Positions 1 through 7,631 are shown, counted from the stretch's first letter. The stretch: DNA of 8,059 nucleotides from Chitinispirillaceae bacterium (GCA_016926315.1 JAFGOU010000554.1:1-8059), one strand, 5' to 3'. The notes: a model not told the origin generated them from the letters alone. Translations and numbers: made by a program.

Positions 1-482
1 CATCGTTTTCGGGGGGCGGTTTGCCCAGAGCGTCAGCGCCTGCGTCACCTTCGGACCGGATCGATAAATTCAACAGGAATTATATCTCCTGCAGGGCGAA
101 AGACGATTTTGAAAAAGACGGCTGTAGTCCGGATTTCAGGAAAACCTACTTCGTTCAGGAGGGCAAAAACGTAGTGAACACCATGTTCATCCCCCTGCAC
201 GACAGTTCCAGAAACCTTGTTATGATAAAGGTGGCGGGAGATAAAGCGACCTTTCCTCTCAGTATCCCTTACATGGAAAAGACCGCGTATATGCGGGACA
301 TCGTTTCCGCCATGCAGCGGCATTATCATTTTTCCGAGGACAGTGCCGTTGTCGTTATCAGCAGTTTTAACGGCAGGCGACCCATGCCGTGCCCCGTGGT
401 CAGTCTTCCTGCGTGTGAATATATCGCTAAGAACCTGCTGAAGAATGTTCTTCAAGAAGGTATGGGCGCGGCCGGGGAATAG
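1..482 (+). CDS. Hypothetical protein, C-terminal part (cut by the left window edge)
   Basis: The reading frame is open from position 3 to the TAG at 480-482, so this is probably the last ~160 residues of a longer protein. A TTG at 21 could be a start, but no Shine-Dalgarno site can be judged that close to the edge, so I treat the gene as 5'-partial. The visible part is soluble, with no membrane segment. It runs from a Ser/Pro/Ala-rich stretch into a charged region with three cysteines (SCRAKDDF, DGCSPDF), then a beta-rich part (NTMFIPLHD, NLVMIKVAG) and a segment VVVISSFNGRRPMP followed by a helical C-terminus. The SFNGRRP segment faintly recalls an S-x-NGR motif I associate with the C-termini of HTTM / vitamin K carboxylase-like proteins, but that resemblance is too weak for a call. 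The codons look less GC-rich than those of the downstream genes. A 120-base spacer separates it from holB, so it probably lies outside that operon. Confidence 0.6.
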   Translation, partial: SFSGGGLPRASAPASPSDRIDKFNRNYISCRAKDDFEKDGCSPDFRKTYFVQEGKNVVNTMFIPLHDSSRNLVMIKVAGDKATFPLSIPYMEKTAYMRDIVSAMQRHYHFSEDSAVVVISSFNGRRPMPCPVVSLPACEYIAKNLLKNVLQEGMGAAGE

Positions 483-497
483 GCGCCGGTTTCCCCG
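473..497 (+). other. Hairpin over the stop codon of the first gene
   Basis: CGGGGAA (473-479) pairs perfectly with TTCCCCG (491-497) around an 11-base loop that contains the TAG stop codon. Only three T residues follow (502-504), so it is a poor match to an intrinsic terminator. It may protect the 3' end of the transcript, attenuate it, or be chance. Confidence 0.25.
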
Positions 498-602
498 ATC
501 GTTTCCCCCGTAAAAAAATCCCCCTGAATTTTCCTGGTAACAGGTATTTTATCAAAACATCTCCAATGATCTGAAAACCGTTTCTTCCCGGATGCATGAA
601 GT
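483..602. other. Spacer between the unknown gene and the holB operon
   Basis: This 120-base stretch is more AT-rich than its surroundings. It has an A-run at 512-518 and a small stem CCTG (533-536) / CAGG (541-544) closing a GTAA loop of the GNRA type, followed by TATTTT (545-550). That could be a weak terminator, or TATTTT could be a poor -10 box, but no good -35 partner lies about 17 bases upstream. The promoter of the downstream operon probably lies here or further upstream; I cannot locate it with confidence. Confidence 0.3.
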
Positions 603-1733
603 ATGCCGCACATACCCTGGCCGCACTGGGCTGGCCAACAACGCGTTAAGGATGTTTTATCGTCCGCGATTGCCAATGGTACCGTGGGCCATGCCTATCT
701 ATTTTCGGGGTCTCCGGGATCCGGTACCTTCGCCGCGGCGCTCGACCTGTCGCTCGCGCTGCTGTGCAAAAACCAATCGTCACGTCCCTGCCTTGCATGC
801 TCATCATGTATGAAGCTGCTTCACTATGCGAACCCTGATTTCCGCGTCATCATGCCGGTCGTGCTCGAAAAGGAGCACAAAAAGGACGGCGTGCTCACGG
901 AAGAGGGGTGGAAGCATGTCGCTTCGTGTGTCAAGGATCGGCTATCCTCCCCCTACCTGATGCCCGACCATGCAAAAGTGCCGGGTATTCCGGTCGAGTG
1001 GGTGCGAGAGATCAACCAGACGCTTCAGCGGGGAGCGGTCGAAGGAGATACCTCCATCGTTGTTATCGATGGAATCGACATGATGAACAAGGAATCGGCG
1101 AACAGCATGCTCAAACTCCTGGAGGAGCCGCCCCGGGGAACGGTCATGTTGCTGCTTACCGACCGTATTCCAGCCGTGCTGCCCACGATCGTGTCCCGCT
1201 GCCAGATCCTTCGTTTCCCCTTCATGTCTCCCGGGGAGCTGCGGGAGGAACTCTGCCGCAGACTTTCTCTCGATGCGGCCGACGAACGCCTTGAACGGAT
1301 TCTGTATACCGGATCCCTCGGCAGGTCGCTGCAGGCATGGGCGGATTCGGCGGGCGACAGCGCGGCCGAAGCGGTCCGTTTTTGGGATCTCTGCGCCACC
1401 GGAGCATGGAACGATATTGCGCCATTTATCGACCGTATCGCGGTATGGGGGGATGTCTCCCGGTATGAACGGATGTTCGTGGAGATCATGGAGCGGATGC
1501 AGAACACCTATTTAGGTGAATTACCGGGTTCTGACAACGTATTTTCAGACAACAGGTCGCGGAAGCTGCGGTTCGATGGTTCCTGCACCCGTGAGCGGGT
1601 CGAACAGGTTCTCGATCAGTGTCAGCGTTCGATCGACGCCATCAGGGCGCGCGCCGGCAGCGCTCTTGTGTTTGCCAATTTTGCGGCCGCCGTAGCGAGG
1701 GAGTTCCATGGGAAAAAACAGCAAGCTGGTTGA
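603..1733 (+). CDS. holB: DNA polymerase III, delta' subunit (clamp loader)
   Basis: Delta' is the stator of the clamp-loader complex that opens the sliding clamp and places it on primed DNA. The 376 residues have the family layout. The N-terminus reads HWAGQQRVKDVL, then GHAYLFSGSPGSG at the P-loop position (residues 36-41). A four-cysteine zinc module follows (C55, C63, C66, C69, in PCLACSSC), then VVIDGIDMMN at the Walker B position (153-162), the hallmark ANSMLKLLEEPP (166-177), and the SRC motif (198-200), which in clamp loaders supplies the trans arginine finger. The P-loop lysine is replaced by Thr42 and the Walker B acidic position by Gly, so this subunit should not hydrolyse ATP, as in E. 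coli delta'. An in-frame TGA lies at 597-599, so ATG 603 is the first possible start; its ribosome site is weak. The 3' end overlaps the next gene by 26 bases. A DnaX (gamma/tau) paralogue is unlikely because the nucleotide site is degenerate. Confidence 0.93.
   Translation: MPHIPWPHWAGQQRVKDVLSSAIANGTVGHAYLFSGSPGSGTFAAALDLSLALLCKNQSSRPCLACSSCMKLLHYANPDFRVIMPVVLEKEHKKDGVLTEEGWKHVASCVKDRLSSPYLMPDHAKVPGIPVEWVREINQTLQRGAVEGDTSIVVIDGIDMMNKESANSMLKLLEEPPRGTVMLLLTDRIPAVLPTIVSRCQILRFPFMSPGELREELCRRLSLDAADERLERILYTGSLGRSLQAWADSAGDSAAEAVRFWDLCATGAWNDIAPFIDRIAVWGDVSRYERMFVEIMERMQNTYLGELPGSDNVFSDNRSRKLRFDGSCTRERVEQVLDQCQRSIDAIRARAGSALVFANFAAAVAREFHGKKQQAG
1698..1703 (+). promoter_or_regulatory. Ribosome binding site of the ricT-like gene
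   Basis: AGGGAG lies four bases before ATG 1708, inside the 3' end of holB. It supports the start that gives a 26-base overlap with holB and suggests re-initiation by ribosomes finishing holB. Confidence 0.55.
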
Positions 1734-2532
1734 GGTGGTTTTCAAGGGCGAGCGCCGCGCCATCTACCGCGACCGGAACGACATCGAGATCAAAGAAGGC
1801 GAACATATCATCGTCGAAGCAGAACGCGGTCAGGATATGGGCAAGGCGTCCTGTGTCGGATCGCTTATTCGTTTGAAGCGGGGCAAGGGTGAGACGAAAA
1901 GTGTCATCCGCAAGGCGGTGCCCGAGGATCTCGCGACCTTGGCGAAAAACCAGGAAAAAGAGAAGGCCGCCTTCGCCCTCTGCAAGGAGAAAATACTCAC
2001 CTACAAGCTCGACATGAAACTGGTGGGCGTCGAGATGCAGTTTGACGGAAGCAAGATCACGTTTTTTTTCACGGCCGCCCAGCGCGTGGATTTCAGGGAG
2101 CTGGTCAAGGATCTCGCTTCGGCATACCGCACCCGGATCGAACTGCGGCAGATCGGCGTGCGCGACGAGGCGAAGCGGATCTGCGGTCTGGGTATCTGCG
2201 GGAGGAAACAGTGCTGCTGCGCGTTCCTGACCGAGTTCGAGCAGATCACCACCCAGATGGCCAAAAACCAGCAGCTTGCGCTCAACCCCACGAAGATATC
2301 GGGCAATTGCGGCAGGCTGCTCTGCTGTCTGCGGTACGAGGACGATCTCTACCAGTCGATTTTCAAGGCCTTCCCGGAAATCGGCAGCAGGGTTAAAATC
2401 AACGGGAAAAACGGCATGCTCGATTTCATAAACATTTTTTCGGACAAAGGCCTCATCCGCTACGAAGACGGTACCCAGGAGTGGCTTGGGGCCGACGACA
2501 TCACGAAAGGACGGCACCAGCATGCCACCTGA
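1708..2532 (+). CDS. ricT: PSP1 domain protein, RicT/YaaT family, with cysteine cluster
   Basis: The 274 residues match the RicT (YaaT) family. In Bacillus subtilis, RicT forms a complex with RicA and RicF that carries [4Fe-4S] clusters and steers RNase Y-dependent mRNA maturation, biofilm formation and sporulation. In lineages without RicA/RicF its role is not clear. The PSP1 C-terminal domain spans roughly residues 69-153. It is followed by the conserved cysteine block: C159, C164 (GLGICGRK), C169-C171 (QCCCAFL), then MAKNQQLALNPTKISGNCGRLLCCLRYE with C201, C206 and C207. The C-terminus (about 223-265) looks like a small beta domain (GSRVKINGKNG). The family's CGR-xx-CC and SGxCGRLxCCLxYE motifs are intact, so iron-sulfur binding is a reasonable inference. 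The protein should be cytosolic. The gene overlaps holB at its 5' end and metG at its 3' end, so it is co-transcribed with both. Family assignment is firm; the biological role is not. Confidence 0.9.
   Translation: MGKNSKLVEVVFKGERRAIYRDRNDIEIKEGEHIIVEAERGQDMGKASCVGSLIRLKRGKGETKSVIRKAVPEDLATLAKNQEKEKAAFALCKEKILTYKLDMKLVGVEMQFDGSKITFFFTAAQRVDFRELVKDLASAYRTRIELRQIGVRDEAKRICGLGICGRKQCCCAFLTEFEQITTQMAKNQQLALNPTKISGNCGRLLCCLRYEDDLYQSIFKAFPEIGSRVKINGKNGMLDFINIFSDKGLIRYEDGTQEWLGADDITKGRHQHAT
2505..2511 (+). promoter_or_regulatory. Ribosome binding site that fixes the metG start
   Basis: GAAAGGA lies ten bases before ATG 2522. It favours that ATG over the in-frame TTG at 2486, which would add twelve residues with no family counterpart and has no comparable site. 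Confidence 0.6.
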
Positions 2533-4528
2533 CGCGACATCCGGCAATAAACGGTTTCTCGTTACCATGGCGCTTCCCTATGCCAACGGCGACATCCACC
2601 TGGGCCATATTCTGGAAGCGGTGCAGACCGACATCTTCGTCCGTTATCAGAAGCTGCGGGGCAACCATGCGGTGTTTGTATGCGCCGATGACACCCACGG
2701 AACGCCGATCGAGCTTTCGGCGCTGAAACGCAAGATCACCCCCGAGGAGCTTATCGCCAAAGCCCGCACCGATCATATGCGCGATTACGCCGGCTTCAAC
2801 ATCGGTTTCGACATCTACTACACCACCAATTCCGACGAGAACCGGTTGTACGCGTCGCTCATTTTCGACAACCTCCGGAAGAACGGCCTGGTGACGGAAC
2901 GGGAGATCAACCAGTATTATTGCGAGCACGACGCCCGGTTTCTTCCCGACCGGTTTATCAAGGGCACGTGTCCCCAATGCAAGGCGCCCGGCCAGTTCGG
3001 CGACGTCTGCGAGTCGTGCGGCACCACGTACGATCCGACCGAGCTGGGCGATCCCCGGTGCTCGATCTGCGGAAAACCGCCGGTCATGAGACCGTCGCGG
3101 CATTTTTTCGTCGACCTTGCCAGAAGCGAACCGTTCCTGCGTGATTTTTTGGCGACCCCCGGCGTGCTGCAGGACGACATGCGCAATTTCGTGACCACCT
3201 GGATCAACGAAGGGCTTCGTGAATGGTGCGTTTCACGCGACGGTCCCTACTTCGGATTCAGAATTCCCGGCACCGAGAACAAGTTTTTTTACGTCTGGCT
3301 CGATGCGCCTATCGGGTACCTCTCCTCCACCGACCGCTGGTGCAAGGACAACGGCCGCCGGGTCGAAGAGTACTGGGCGCCGGACAGCGGTACCCGGATC
3401 GTGCATGTTATCGGCAAGGACATTGTCTATTTCCATACGCTCTTCTGGCCGGTCATGCTCCGGAACTCCGGATTCAACCTGCCGTCGACCTTTTTCGTGC
3501 ACGGGTTCCTGACCGTCGGCGGGGAGAAAATGTCGAAATCGCGGGGCACGTTCATCCTCGCAAAGGATTTTCTCGCTAAGGTCAGGCATCCGCAGGCGCC
3601 GGAATACCTGCGGTTTTTCCTCGGTTCCAAACTGGCGCAGAACGCCACGGACATCGACCTTTCCGCCGATGAGTTCGTTAAAAAAGTAAACACGACCCTT
3701 GCCAATAACATCGGCAACCTGCACCACCGTACCTTCGTGTTCTGCGAGCGGTATTTCGAAAAGAAAATCCCGGATGCCCCGTGGGACGAAACCGTCGCGC
3801 AGGCGGTGGAAAAAGCCGCCCTTGAGATCGAAAGCGCGTTCGAAGCGGGCGAATTCAAATCGGTGGTCGAGCGCATTCATGCCCTCGGTAACATGGGCAA
3901 CAAATACTACCAGGACCATAAGCCGTGGGAGCTCGTCAAAACCGATCCCGGCCGGGCCGCGTCGATCATGGTGACCTGTGTCAACCTGATCAAGGCGATC
4001 GCGGTGTTCCTCAAGCCGTTCATGCCCGAACTGTGCGGAAGTCTTGAACGTCAACTCGACATGAAGTTCACCTGGGGCGACGCGGCGTTTTCGCTTTCGA
4101 ACAAACCGCTTCTGGTCACCGAGAAGCTGGTGATACCGCTGACCGGCGAGGACATCGAACCGCTCTTCGGCGCCGCGCTAAAACCGGCGGCCGCGGCCGA
4201 TGGCACGATCGACATCGAAACGTTCAAAGCCGTGGACCTGCGCGTGGGTACGGTCAAAACCGCGGAAAAAGTGACAAAATCAAAAAAACTGATCAGACTC
4301 CAGGTCCTCATAGGCGATACCGAACGTCAGGTTCTGGCAGGGGTGGCCGAGCACTATACTCCCGAAGAACTCGTGGGCAGGCAGGTGGTCGTTATCGCGA
4401 ATCTGAAGCCAGCCACGCTCATGGGGCTCACCTCCCAGGGCATGCTGCTGGCCGCCGTTGGCGGTGACGGGAAGCTGTCGCTTCTCTCACCCGATAAAAA
4501 CGTCCCTCCGGGAGCGAAAATCGCATGA
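2522..4528 (+). CDS. metG: Methionyl-tRNA synthetase with C-terminal tRNA-binding domain
   Basis: MetRS charges tRNA-Met, both initiator and elongator, with methionine using ATP. From ATG 2522 the protein has 668 residues, close to the 677 of E. coli MetG. The class I catalytic core starts with FLVTMALPYANGDIHLGH, with the HIGH-type signature HLGH at 26-29. The connective-peptide zinc insert has CPQC (150-153) and CESC (163-166), plus a further CSIC (180-183). The KMSKS loop is at 336-340 (EKMSKSRGT). The helical anticodon-binding domain carries GNKYYQDHKPWELVK (459-473). A C-terminal EMAPII/Arc1p-type OB-fold starts near residue 562 (IDIETFKAVDLRVGTV) and runs to the end; in homologues it dimerises the enzyme and aids tRNA binding. 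All key motifs are intact. The gene overlaps ricT by 11 bases and its TGA overlaps the recJ ATG, so it is translationally coupled on both sides. Confidence 0.96.
   Translation: MPPDATSGNKRFLVTMALPYANGDIHLGHILEAVQTDIFVRYQKLRGNHAVFVCADDTHGTPIELSALKRKITPEELIAKARTDHMRDYAGFNIGFDIYYTTNSDENRLYASLIFDNLRKNGLVTEREINQYYCEHDARFLPDRFIKGTCPQCKAPGQFGDVCESCGTTYDPTELGDPRCSICGKPPVMRPSRHFFVDLARSEPFLRDFLATPGVLQDDMRNFVTTWINEGLREWCVSRDGPYFGFRIPGTENKFFYVWLDAPIGYLSSTDRWCKDNGRRVEEYWAPDSGTRIVHVIGKDIVYFHTLFWPVMLRNSGFNLPSTFFVHGFLTVGGEKMSKSRGTFILAKDFLAKVRHPQAPEYLRFFLGSKLAQNATDIDLSADEFVKKVNTTLANNIGNLHHRTFVFCERYFEKKIPDAPWDETVAQAVEKAALEIESAFEAGEFKSVVERIHALGNMGNKYYQDHKPWELVKTDPGRAASIMVTCVNLIKAIAVFLKPFMPELCGSLERQLDMKFTWGDAAFSLSNKPLLVTEKLVIPLTGEDIEPLFGAALKPAAAADGTIDIETFKAVDLRVGTVKTAEKVTKSKKLIRLQVLIGDTERQVLAGVAEHYTPEELVGRQVVVIANLKPATLMGLTSQGMLLAAVGGDGKLSLLSPDKNVPPGAKIA
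4510..4514 (+). promoter_or_regulatory. Ribosome binding site of recJ
   Basis: GGGAG lies ten bases before the recJ ATG at 4525, within the last codons of metG. It supports the ATGA stop/start overlap. Confidence 0.5.
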
Positions 4529-6240
4529 ACGGTTTTACCAGGGCGCGCGAGCGGATTACCGTCAGGGAGGTCGACGCCGCCGCGGCAAAAAATCTGGCCC
4601 AGGCGCTCTCGATACCCTTTGCAGCGGCGAGTATCATGGTGGGCCGCGGGCTTTCCGATCCCGGCGCCTGTGCGGTTTTTTTCAATCCCTCCCTTGCCTC
4701 CTTTCACGATCCGTTTCTGTTTCCCGACATGGGAACGGCGGTGGAACGGATTGCCGCCGCATTGGCGGCCGACGAAGCGATCGCGGTATACGGCGATTAC
4801 GACGTCGACGGTATCAGCGGCACCGTCCTGCTTGTCCGTATGCTGCGTTTCCTTGGGGCGCGCGTCGATTACCATCTTCCGCACAGGTTGACTGAAGGGT
4901 ATGGCGTTTCGGATGCCGGCATCCGTCAGATCGCGGCATCGGGCGCCACGCTGCTCATTACCGTCGACTGCGGGGTGACCTCGGTCGGGGAGATCGCGCT
5001 GGCGCGGAGCCTTGGTATTGACTGTATCGTAACCGATCATCACGAGCAGAAAGACGAATTGCCGCCGGCACTCGCGGTCCTCGACCCGAAGCTGCGCGGT
5101 TGTACCTATCCCGACCGCGATCTCGCCGGCGTGGGGGTGGTGCTGAAGCTCTGTCAGGCCCTCGCATCTAAAACCGGGAGGGGCAACGCGCTCTGGGAGC
5201 GGTTTCTCGACCTGGCCGCGCTCGGTACCGCGGCCGACATCGTGCCGCTGCGCGGCGAAAACAGGATCATTACCCGTTTCGGTTTCAAGCAGATGAGCGC
5301 CACTGGAAACGCGGGTCTTGCCGCGCTCATCGAGGCGCAGGGTCTGGACGGCAGGAAACTTTCCACGCGCGACGTGGTATTTCAGCTCGCTCCCAGTATC
5401 AATGCCGCGGGCAGGATCGGCGATCCCCGGCGCGGCGTTGAACTGCTTCTGACCGACGATGCGGGCAGGGCGCGGGAGTACGCGCGGGAGCTCAAAACGG
5501 CCAATATGGAACGCCGGGCCATCGACCAGGCCGTGTGGGCCGAGGCACGCGCCTGGGCCGAAAAGAACTGCCTCCCGGAGCGCGACTACGCGATTGTCGC
5601 CGGCAGCGCCAACTGGCATGCCGGGGTCATCGGGATCGTCGCCTCCAAACTGGTGGACCGGTACCATCGTCCGGCGATCCTCTTTTCCATGGGGAACGAC
5701 GGCTGCGCCCGTGGTTCGGGTCGGAGCATTACCGCGGTTCCGCTGCTCGACACGCTCGCGGAGTGCGCCGACCTGCTCGAAAGTTTCGGCGGTCATACCG
5801 TCGCCGCGGGAATGAGCATCAAAAACGCGGCGATCGATGATTTCAGGAACCGTTTCAATGAAGCGGTCCGTAAACGCGCCACCCCCGACGATTTTGTCCC
5901 GAAGATCGTGGCCGATACCGAGGTGTCGCTTTCAGGCTGCACGCCCGCGCTGTTCTCGGCAATCAAATCCATGGAGCCCTTCGGCCCGGGCAATATGCGG
6001 CCGGTGCTCTATTGCCGCAACCTGACGCACCGGAAAACGCCCCGTATCGTCGGCGAAAAGCATGTAAAAATGGCGGTATGCGGCGACGGCCTGGTCATGG
6101 ACGCGATCGCCTTCAACTTCGGCCACCGGATGGAAGAGTTGAGCGGCGCGGCGTCGCTTTCGCTCGCCTTTTCTCTTGACGAAAACGAATGGAACGGCAG
6201 GACGACACTCCAGATGAATATCAAGGGGATCGCCGTATGA
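4525..6240 (+). CDS. recJ: Single-stranded-DNA-specific exonuclease RecJ
   Basis: RecJ digests single-stranded DNA 5' to 3' in recombinational and mismatch repair, using Mn2+/Mg2+ in the cytosol. The 571-residue length matches the family (E. coli 577). The DHH domain motifs are complete: VYGDYDVDG (88-96, metal-binding aspartates D91, D93, D95), LITVDCG (144-150, D148), TDHHE (170-174), and ALGTAADIVPL (232-242, D238). PSINAAGRIGDP (290-301) follows. The DHHA1 domain has NWHAGVIGIVASKL (363-376), GSGRS (397-401) and ESFGGHTVAAGM (419-430). The C-terminal OB-fold is recognisable from EPFGPGN (484-490) on. The full set of catalytic residues argues against a smaller DHH phosphoesterase such as NrnA. 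The start ATG overlaps the metG stop (ATGA) and the stop overlaps the argH start in the same way, so its expression is tied to both neighbours. Confidence 0.95.
   Translation: MNGFTRARERITVREVDAAAAKNLAQALSIPFAAASIMVGRGLSDPGACAVFFNPSLASFHDPFLFPDMGTAVERIAAALAADEAIAVYGDYDVDGISGTVLLVRMLRFLGARVDYHLPHRLTEGYGVSDAGIRQIAASGATLLITVDCGVTSVGEIALARSLGIDCIVTDHHEQKDELPPALAVLDPKLRGCTYPDRDLAGVGVVLKLCQALASKTGRGNALWERFLDLAALGTAADIVPLRGENRIITRFGFKQMSATGNAGLAALIEAQGLDGRKLSTRDVVFQLAPSINAAGRIGDPRRGVELLLTDDAGRAREYARELKTANMERRAIDQAVWAEARAWAEKNCLPERDYAIVAGSANWHAGVIGIVASKLVDRYHRPAILFSMGNDGCARGSGRSITAVPLLDTLAECADLLESFGGHTVAAGMSIKNAAIDDFRNRFNEAVRKRATPDDFVPKIVADTEVSLSGCTPALFSAIKSMEPFGPGNMRPVLYCRNLTHRKTPRIVGEKHVKMAVCGDGLVMDAIAFNFGHRMEELSGAASLSLAFSLDENEWNGRTTLQMNIKGIAV
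6223..6229 (+). promoter_or_regulatory. Ribosome binding site that fixes the argH start
   Basis: AAGGGGA lies seven bases before ATG 6237, a strong Shine-Dalgarno match at good spacing. It favours 6237 over the upstream in-frame ATG at 6189, which would add sixteen unconserved residues and a 52-base overlap with recJ. Confidence 0.65.
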
Positions 6241-7622
6241 AAATGTGGGACGGACGTTTTTCAAGACCTTCCGACCGTCTTATGGAGGCGTTTAACAACT
6301 CGCTTCCATTCGACAGGGAGCTTCTCGAGGAAGACATTGCCGGCAGCCTTGCGTGGGCCCGCGCGATCCGGAAGGCCGGCCTGCTGACCGCGCAGGAGCT
6401 GAAAAAAATCGAGAAGGGGCTGCTCGCCATCGCTGCCGCGGGCAGGAAAGGGACGCTCGCGTTTCATTCGAGCGATGAGGACATCCACATGGCGGTGGAG
6501 CGGCTGCTTACGGAAAAGGCCGGAACGGCGGGTGAAAAACTGCATACCGGCCGTTCGCGAAACGATCAGGTGGCGACCGATACCCGGCTCTACGTCAAAA
6601 AAACGCTTGGCGGTATCGCCGCTTCGATCGCCGCACTTCAGAAAACGCTGTTGCGTCGCGCCGAAAAGGAGAACGACGTCGTCATTCCCGCCTATACCCA
6701 CCTTCAGCAGGCCCAGCCCGTGCTTCTTACCCATTACTGGCTGTCGTTTTTTTTCGCGCTTGAGCGGGACCGGGCACGGGTGATCAACGCCATCGCCTCC
6801 GCCGACCAGTGTCCGCTCGGGGCCGGAGCGGTCGCGGGCAGCGGGTTTCCCGTTGACCGGAGCGCCATCGCGTCGGAACTCGGTTTCTCCGGCATGACGG
6901 ACAACAGCATTGACGCCGTTGCCTCGCGCGACTACCTCCTTGAGGCGCTTGCCGCCATTGCCTCGACCGGTAGCACGCTTTCCCGTTACGCCGAAGACCT
7001 TATCGTCTGGTCGTCAAGGGAATTCGGCCTCATCGAACTTGACGATGCGTGGTCGAGCGGATCGAGCATGATGCCGCAGAAGAAGAACCCCGACCCGCTC
7101 GAGCTCATCAGGGGAAAGTGCGGCCGTTTCATCGGCAACTACACGCGTCTTGCCGTAACGATAAAGGGCGTCGGGCTTGCTTATTGCAAAGACCTGCAGG
7201 AGGACAAGGAGCCGCTGTTCGACAGCGTGGCGCACATCGGCCTCTGTCTGAAGGTGTTCGAAAGGGTGGTCGCCACCCTGTCGGTGATTCGTGCGAAAGC
7301 TGCGGCGAACATGGACCCGCTCCTGTTCGCCACCGACGTGGCCGATTATCTGGTGACCAAAGGGTTGCCGTTCCGGCAGGCGCATAACGTGGTCGGCAGG
7401 ATCGTGGCCTATTGCGTCGAACGGAAGTGCGACTTGTCGAAGCTGGACCTGAAGCTTCTGCAGTCGTTTCATCCGCTTTTCAAAAAAGACGTCTACCGGG
7501 TCTTTTCCTGGGAACAGGCGATTGCCCACCGGGACCTTCCCGGCGGGACCGGAAGAAAGAGCGTTGCCCGGCAGATCGTTACGGCAAGGAAACATCTCGG
7601 TACCGTCCGCCGCCTTCGGTAA
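6237..7622 (+). CDS. argH: Argininosuccinate lyase
   Basis: ArgH catalyses the last step of arginine biosynthesis, splitting argininosuccinate into arginine and fumarate; the family enzyme is a cytosolic homotetramer. From ATG 6237 the protein has 461 residues (E. coli 457) and opens with MKMWDGRFS, the family's usual MKLWGGRF-type start. Fumarase/aspartase superfamily motifs are in place: DEDIHMAVERLL (80-91), KLHTGRSRNDQVATD (101-115), AYTHLQQAQP with the catalytic histidine at 155 (152-161), and the signature GSSMMPQKKNPDPLE (275-289) with the catalytic serine at about 277. KDLQEDKEPLFD (318-329) follows. This full set points to ArgH rather than adenylosuccinate lyase, fumarase or aspartase. 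The gene overlaps recJ by four bases (ATGA) and is the last of the five overlapping genes. No other arginine gene is in the window, and no intrinsic terminator follows it. Confidence 0.96.
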   Translation: MKMWDGRFSRPSDRLMEAFNNSLPFDRELLEEDIAGSLAWARAIRKAGLLTAQELKKIEKGLLAIAAAGRKGTLAFHSSDEDIHMAVERLLTEKAGTAGEKLHTGRSRNDQVATDTRLYVKKTLGGIAASIAALQKTLLRRAEKENDVVIPAYTHLQQAQPVLLTHYWLSFFFALERDRARVINAIASADQCPLGAGAVAGSGFPVDRSAIASELGFSGMTDNSIDAVASRDYLLEALAAIASTGSTLSRYAEDLIVWSSREFGLIELDDAWSSGSSMMPQKKNPDPLELIRGKCGRFIGNYTRLAVTIKGVGLAYCKDLQEDKEPLFDSVAHIGLCLKVFERVVATLSVIRAKAAANMDPLLFATDVADYLVTKGLPFRQAHNVVGRIVAYCVERKCDLSKLDLKLLQSFHPLFKKDVYRVFSWEQAIAHRDLPGGTGRKSVARQIVTARKHLGTVRRLR

Positions 7623-7631
7623 TCTGTACCA

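Noticed and set aside
533..550. Terminator or promoter in the spacer before holB (CCTG-GTAA-CAGG then TATTTT)
   Set aside because: The stem is only 4 bp, and as a -10 box TATTTT lacks a credible -35 partner; recorded only as part of the spacer description.
2486..2521. TTG start for metG at 2486, twelve residues upstream
   Set aside because: ATG 2522 has a better ribosome site (GAAAGGA at 2505-2511) and gives the usual short N-terminus before FLVTMALPYANG.
1642..2568. Minus-strand open frame of 308 codons opposite ricT
   Set aside because: The plus strand carries the intact cysteine and PSP1 motifs; the antisense product is low-complexity-like and matches no family I know.
3233..4054. Minus-strand open frame of 273 codons opposite metG
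   Set aside because: It is a shadow of the MetRS core, which shows intact KMSKS and anticodon-binding motifs on the plus strand.
4354..5796. Minus-strand open frame of 480 codons opposite metG and recJ
   Set aside because: It lies antisense to metG's tRNA-binding domain and recJ's catalytic motifs, has no recognisable domain, and such long antisense frames are expected in GC-rich genes.
6189..6236. Upstream ATG for argH at 6189
   Set aside because: It adds sixteen unconserved residues; ATG 6237 has AAGGGGA at ideal spacing and yields the typical ArgH N-terminus.
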